NCBI GenBank assembly: GCA_003512875.1 | Contig: DONZ01000208.1 | Span: forward strand, 1 to 7,806 | Direction of reading: 5' to 3' | DNA: 7,806 nucleotides | Origin: Desulfovibrio sp. | Lineage (GTDB): Bacteria; Desulfobacterota; Desulfovibrionia; Desulfovibrionales; Desulfovibrionaceae | Shown: positions 5,579 to 7,806 of the stretch, piece after piece | Layout of the letters: every line of letters starts with the position of its first letter | How positions within the stretch are numbered: the stretch's first letter is position 1 | Translations under genes and position numbers: made by a program | The notes under the pieces: model-generated | Told to the model about the DNA's origin: nothing | Seen by the model: the letters and a program-made list of their open reading frames with translations, nothing else | The model's database searches: none

Positions 5579-6548
5579 ACTGCTTTCCATCGTTGTTCCC
5601 TATTATAATCAGCCTGAAAATTTACAGGATTTGCTCGATTCGCTCCATGCCCAAAGCCTCAGGCAAATGGAAATCATCATTGTTGACGATTGTTCTGAAA
5701 AATCTCCGGAACACATCATCCACGCAATGCGGGAAAAAGGCTTGACCATTCATTATATCCACCAGCCTAAACGGCGTTATACCTTGCAGGCTCGGCTGGC
5801 AGGCATGAAAAAAGCTCAAGGTGATTACCTCGCCTTCATGGACTCTGACGACAAAGCCTATCTGCCAAATTCCTACGAAAAAATTTTTCAATTCGCCTTG
5901 GAAAAGCAAACCGATATCGTACATTTTTTCACCATGCAGAAAAATGCGTTGGGATTTGACGTTCCAAGACCGGAGTCAATGCCTTTTGCAAATGAATTGT
6001 CAGGAAACGATATTTTTGCGGTATGGCTTGAAAAAGGCTGTGTCGCCCATTCCGTATGGAATAAGCTGTATTCTAAAAAAGTCTATAAAAAAATTGCCGA
6101 ACTTGAGCATACTGTGCATATTTTCAGAATTGAAGATTTTTATCTGACATGCTGGTTTCTCTTTTTTGCCGAAAGCTATTGTTCTTGCAATATTCCCGTT
6201 TATTGTTATAATCCGCCTAAAGGCAAAAAGAACCTTGAAAAAATTGCCGGCAGGGCGGAAGACGCATGGCAAATGTATAAAGAACTGCCGGGCATTTTTG
6301 CACGCCATGGCTTGAAAGATGAATACGTGCGAAAATTGCGCGATTATATCCATACATTGGCATTGTTAAGCCATGGAACAGCCCATGTTCATTTAAAAGA
6401 TAAACATGAGGACAATCTAAAATACGATGAGGATATTGTGAATATCTATAAAAAATATTCAACGGCTGATGATCTTATTGCCTGCCTCGCCCTTGCAGCT
6501 TCACACAATGCGCAAAAAATTCTTAAATTGCACAAATTAAATCAATAA
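5571..6548 (+). CDS. Family 2 glycosyltransferase (GT-A fold), second of a pair
   Basis: 325 residues from the ATG at 5571. An in-frame ATG at 5547 exists inside the preceding gene, but 5571 gives the usual short N-terminus (MSKLLSIVVPYYNQ) and has TAAAGAG 7 nt upstream. GT-A motifs: SIVVPYYNQ at 6-14, EIIIVDDCSE at 34-43, FMDSDD at 89-94, SVWNKLY at 161-167 and IED at 187-189. The last two sit at the same residue numbers as in the upstream glycosyltransferase, and both proteins end in a similar helix (LIACLALAASHNAQKIL versus LIQALLLANVENANKII), so the pair arose by duplication. This copy has the standard DSDD motif, unlike ADGDDD upstream. The two genes are translationally coupled. Likely role: adding a successive sugar to the same glycan; donor unknown. 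Confidence 0.93.
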   Translation: MSKLLSIVVPYYNQPENLQDLLDSLHAQSLRQMEIIIVDDCSEKSPEHIIHAMREKGLTIHYIHQPKRRYTLQARLAGMKKAQGDYLAFMDSDDKAYLPNSYEKIFQFALEKQTDIVHFFTMQKNALGFDVPRPESMPFANELSGNDIFAVWLEKGCVAHSVWNKLYSKKVYKKIAELEHTVHIFRIEDFYLTCWFLFFAESYCSCNIPVYCYNPPKGKKNLEKIAGRAEDAWQMYKELPGIFARHGLKDEYVRKLRDYIHTLALLSHGTAHVHLKDKHEDNLKYDEDIVNIYKKYSTADDLIACLALAASHNAQKILKLHKLNQ

Positions 6549-6563
6549 ATCCAAAAAAGCAAA

Positions 6564-7286
6564 ATGTCACATAATACCAAAACAGCAGTCATGCAGCCCT
6601 ATTTCATGCCCTATATCGGCTATTTTCAGCTGATATGCGCTGTCGATACCTTTGTTGTTTTGGACGATGTGAATTTCATAATGAAAGGTTGGATAAACCG
6701 CAACAACATCTTGTTAAACGGCGAAAAACATTTATTTACGATACCGTTGGAAAAATCCTCGCAAAATAAATTAATACTTGACACAAAACTCAATTTTTCA
6801 GACAAAGATAAAGGAATACTGCTTAAAACCTTACAAACGGCATATAAAAGAGCCCCCCTTTTTCCATGCGTTTATCCTTTGCTTGAAGAAATCATCATGC
6901 AGGAAGAAACCGATCTGACAGCCTTCATCATGCACAGCCTGAAAGCTGTTCTTGCTTACTTGAGCATAAAAAAAACAATACTCAGATCATCGGAAATCGA
7001 AAAAGATATGTCTTTAAAAGGACAAAATAAAATTATCGAACTTTGCAGAAAAACAAATACGCAAACCTATATCAATCCTATCGGCGGTATTGAACTTTAC
7101 AAACAAAGTAATTTCAAGAATGCGAACATGGAACTTAAATTTGTCAATACACAGTTCGATAATATAGTCTATAAACAGTTTAAAAATGATTTCGTAAACG
7201 GGCTGTCATTCATTGATGTTCTGATGTTCAACCCCATACCGGATATCCATTACTTTCTGAAACAGTACAAACTTATTGATAATTGA
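6564..7286 (+). CDS. WbqC-family protein
   Basis: 240 residues, the normal full length for the family. The N-terminal signature is clear: AVMQPYFMPYIGYFQLI at 8-24, VDTFVVLDDVNF at 27-38, KGWINRNNILLNG at 41-53, FTIPL at 58-62, SQNKL at 66-70, and a late YINPIGGIELY segment. The start at 6564 leaves the usual few residues before MQPYF; its ribosome-binding site is weak, and the ATG at 6591 is too deep in the signature to be preferred. Family knowledge: WbqC-like proteins (Pfam WbqC) occur in O-antigen and related glycan clusters, but I know of no settled biochemical role. It follows the second glycosyltransferase by 15 nt and is the last gene of the run, so it probably acts on the same glycan. 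No signal peptide or membrane segment is seen. Confidence 0.92.
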   Translation: MSHNTKTAVMQPYFMPYIGYFQLICAVDTFVVLDDVNFIMKGWINRNNILLNGEKHLFTIPLEKSSQNKLILDTKLNFSDKDKGILLKTLQTAYKRAPLFPCVYPLLEEIIMQEETDLTAFIMHSLKAVLAYLSIKKTILRSSEIEKDMSLKGQNKIIELCRKTNTQTYINPIGGIELYKQSNFKNANMELKFVNTQFDNIVYKQFKNDFVNGLSFIDVLMFNPIPDIHYFLKQYKLIDN

Positions 7287-7515
7287 CCGTATCAGGAATA
7301 TCCGCATACTGCCGTAACGGTAAACACACATTGCGGGCAATATGCTATCATAACTTAAATAATGTTTGTGTTATCAAAAAAATTTTGAAGCATTTTTATA
7401 ACTAACCTGACGCATTATCCTCATTGCTTAGTTTGCCTGATAATAACAGGGAAATCTTCCCAACCCACGGAGCAAGCTAAAAAATAAAGCCGTTTGCTCT
7501 TTCATAACAAAATAA
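7287..7515. other. Convergent intergenic region
   Basis: A 229-bp stretch between two converging genes. I see no convincing small ORF, tRNA or promoter. It contains several small inverted repeats: ACCGT/ACGGT at 7286-7290 and 7317-7321, the near-palindrome ATTGCGGGCAAT at 7330-7341, CCTG/CAGG at 7436-7450, and the stronger hairpin listed separately. Its most likely job is termination from both sides. Confidence 0.6.
7470..7499. terminator. Possible terminator hairpin between converging genes
   Basis: GAGCAAGCT (7470-7478) pairs with AGC (7488-7490) and, after a 3-nt CGT bulge, TTGCTC (7494-7499), giving nine pairs around an AAAAAATAA loop. It is followed on the plus strand only by a broken T run (TTTCATAAC), and there is no T run on the minus side. 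It is therefore a weak candidate for an intrinsic terminator of either unit. Confidence 0.35.
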
Positions 7516-7806
7516 TCAGCGGGCTTTTCCAATAATTTCAAAGCGTTTTGGACAATTCAGGCACGCAGAATCCGGAGTATTTTTTGCAAGCGCTTCGCGA
7601 AACGTCAAAAAATCTTCATTCTGCCAAATTTCAAGAATATTTGTTTCCAAAACAGAACCGAAAATCCGACGATTGGAATTTTCTGCATTATCAGGCACAT
7701 TTAAATACACGCAGGGAGATACCATGCCTTCAGCATCAATATATAGACTGCGGGTCACATTTTCTCTGCATCCGCCGGCATGCGCCGCAGCTTTTGCTCC
7801 GGGTAG
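7516..7806 (-). CDS. Radical SAM protein, C-terminal SPASM-type domain (partial, runs off right edge)
   Basis: The frame is open on the minus strand from base 7806 to the TGA at 7516-7518, giving 96 visible C-terminal residues. The GTG at 7758 is internal, because sixteen upstream codons are open and contain a family cysteine (HAGGCREN). The visible cysteines, CREN, then GMVSPC (Cx13Gx4C), then CLNCPKRF, with VLETNILEIWQNEDFLTFREAL between them, are typical of SPASM domains in peptide- or protein-modifying and cofactor-related radical SAM enzymes. The protein ends soon after the CxxC, so the final part of the full seven-cysteine pattern is missing or reduced. It is convergent with the glycan operon and not closely similar to the array paralogs (no Cx4CxC, no PKWNP). 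Substrate unknown; it may belong to a different unit. Confidence 0.85.
   Translation of the reverse strand, partial: LPGAKAAAHAGGCRENVTRSLYIDAEGMVSPCVYLNVPDNAENSNRRIFGSVLETNILEIWQNEDFLTFREALAKNTPDSACLNCPKRFEIIGKAR

Noticed and set aside
5821..6147. Plus-strand 108-codon ORF inside the second glycosyltransferase
   Set aside because: Out-of-frame shadow of a gene with clear GT2 motifs; no ribosome binding site or family resemblance.
7330..7341. ATTGCGGGCAAT near-palindrome as an operator or terminator
   Set aside because: Arms of 4-5 bases with a 2-4 nt centre, no repeat partner and no following T run.

Overview
The window is mostly one long co-directional (+) gene run from the left edge to about 7286, followed by a 229-bp gap and a convergent (-) gene that runs off the right edge. 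It looks like part of a bacterial surface-polysaccharide (O-antigen, capsule or protein-glycan) cluster, because it ends in two family-2 glycosyltransferases and a WbqC-family protein. WbqC proteins are known mainly from O-antigen clusters, which suggests a Gram-negative and, given the many [4Fe-4S] radical enzymes, probably an anaerobe. The sequence does not settle the genus. A Desulfovibrionaceae-like or spirochaete-like host is only a guess.

Positions 1-4577 hold a tandem array of five homologous radical SAM genes. The first is cut by the left edge, and the other four are intact at 326-330 residues. Copies 2-5 have the CxxxCxxC cluster motif, a GGE motif, a TNG motif and a conserved HxEQ. 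All five copies have a C-terminal auxiliary-cluster-like cysteine set of the form Cx12Gx4C ... Cx4CxC, followed by a KWNP/KWDP box. Copies 2-4 are close paralogs; copy 5 is clearly more diverged. The array DNA is strongly AT-rich and contains a 49-bp perfect direct repeat shared by copies 2 and 3. Copies 2 and 4 each carry an in-frame (AT)8 tract just before the last three cysteines.

Positions 4589-6548 hold two family-2 glycosyltransferases that are ancient duplicates of each other: their conserved motifs fall at the same residue numbers. They are translationally coupled through an 8-nt overlap. Positions 6564-7286 hold the WbqC-like protein. All gaps in the run are short (11-59 nt), so a single transcript is likely. 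No promoter could be identified; the start of the operon lies upstream of the window.

Positions 7516-7806 (-) encode the C-terminal part of a different radical SAM protein with a SPASM-type domain, unrelated to the array at close range.

Inferred working model: the glycosyltransferases assemble a glycan, and the radical SAM paralogs carry out radical chemistry on one or more of its sugars, sugar nucleotides or attached groups, with the array expanding by duplication and diverging in specificity. The chemistry is not known. No precursor peptide gene is visible, so a RiPP pathway is not supported.
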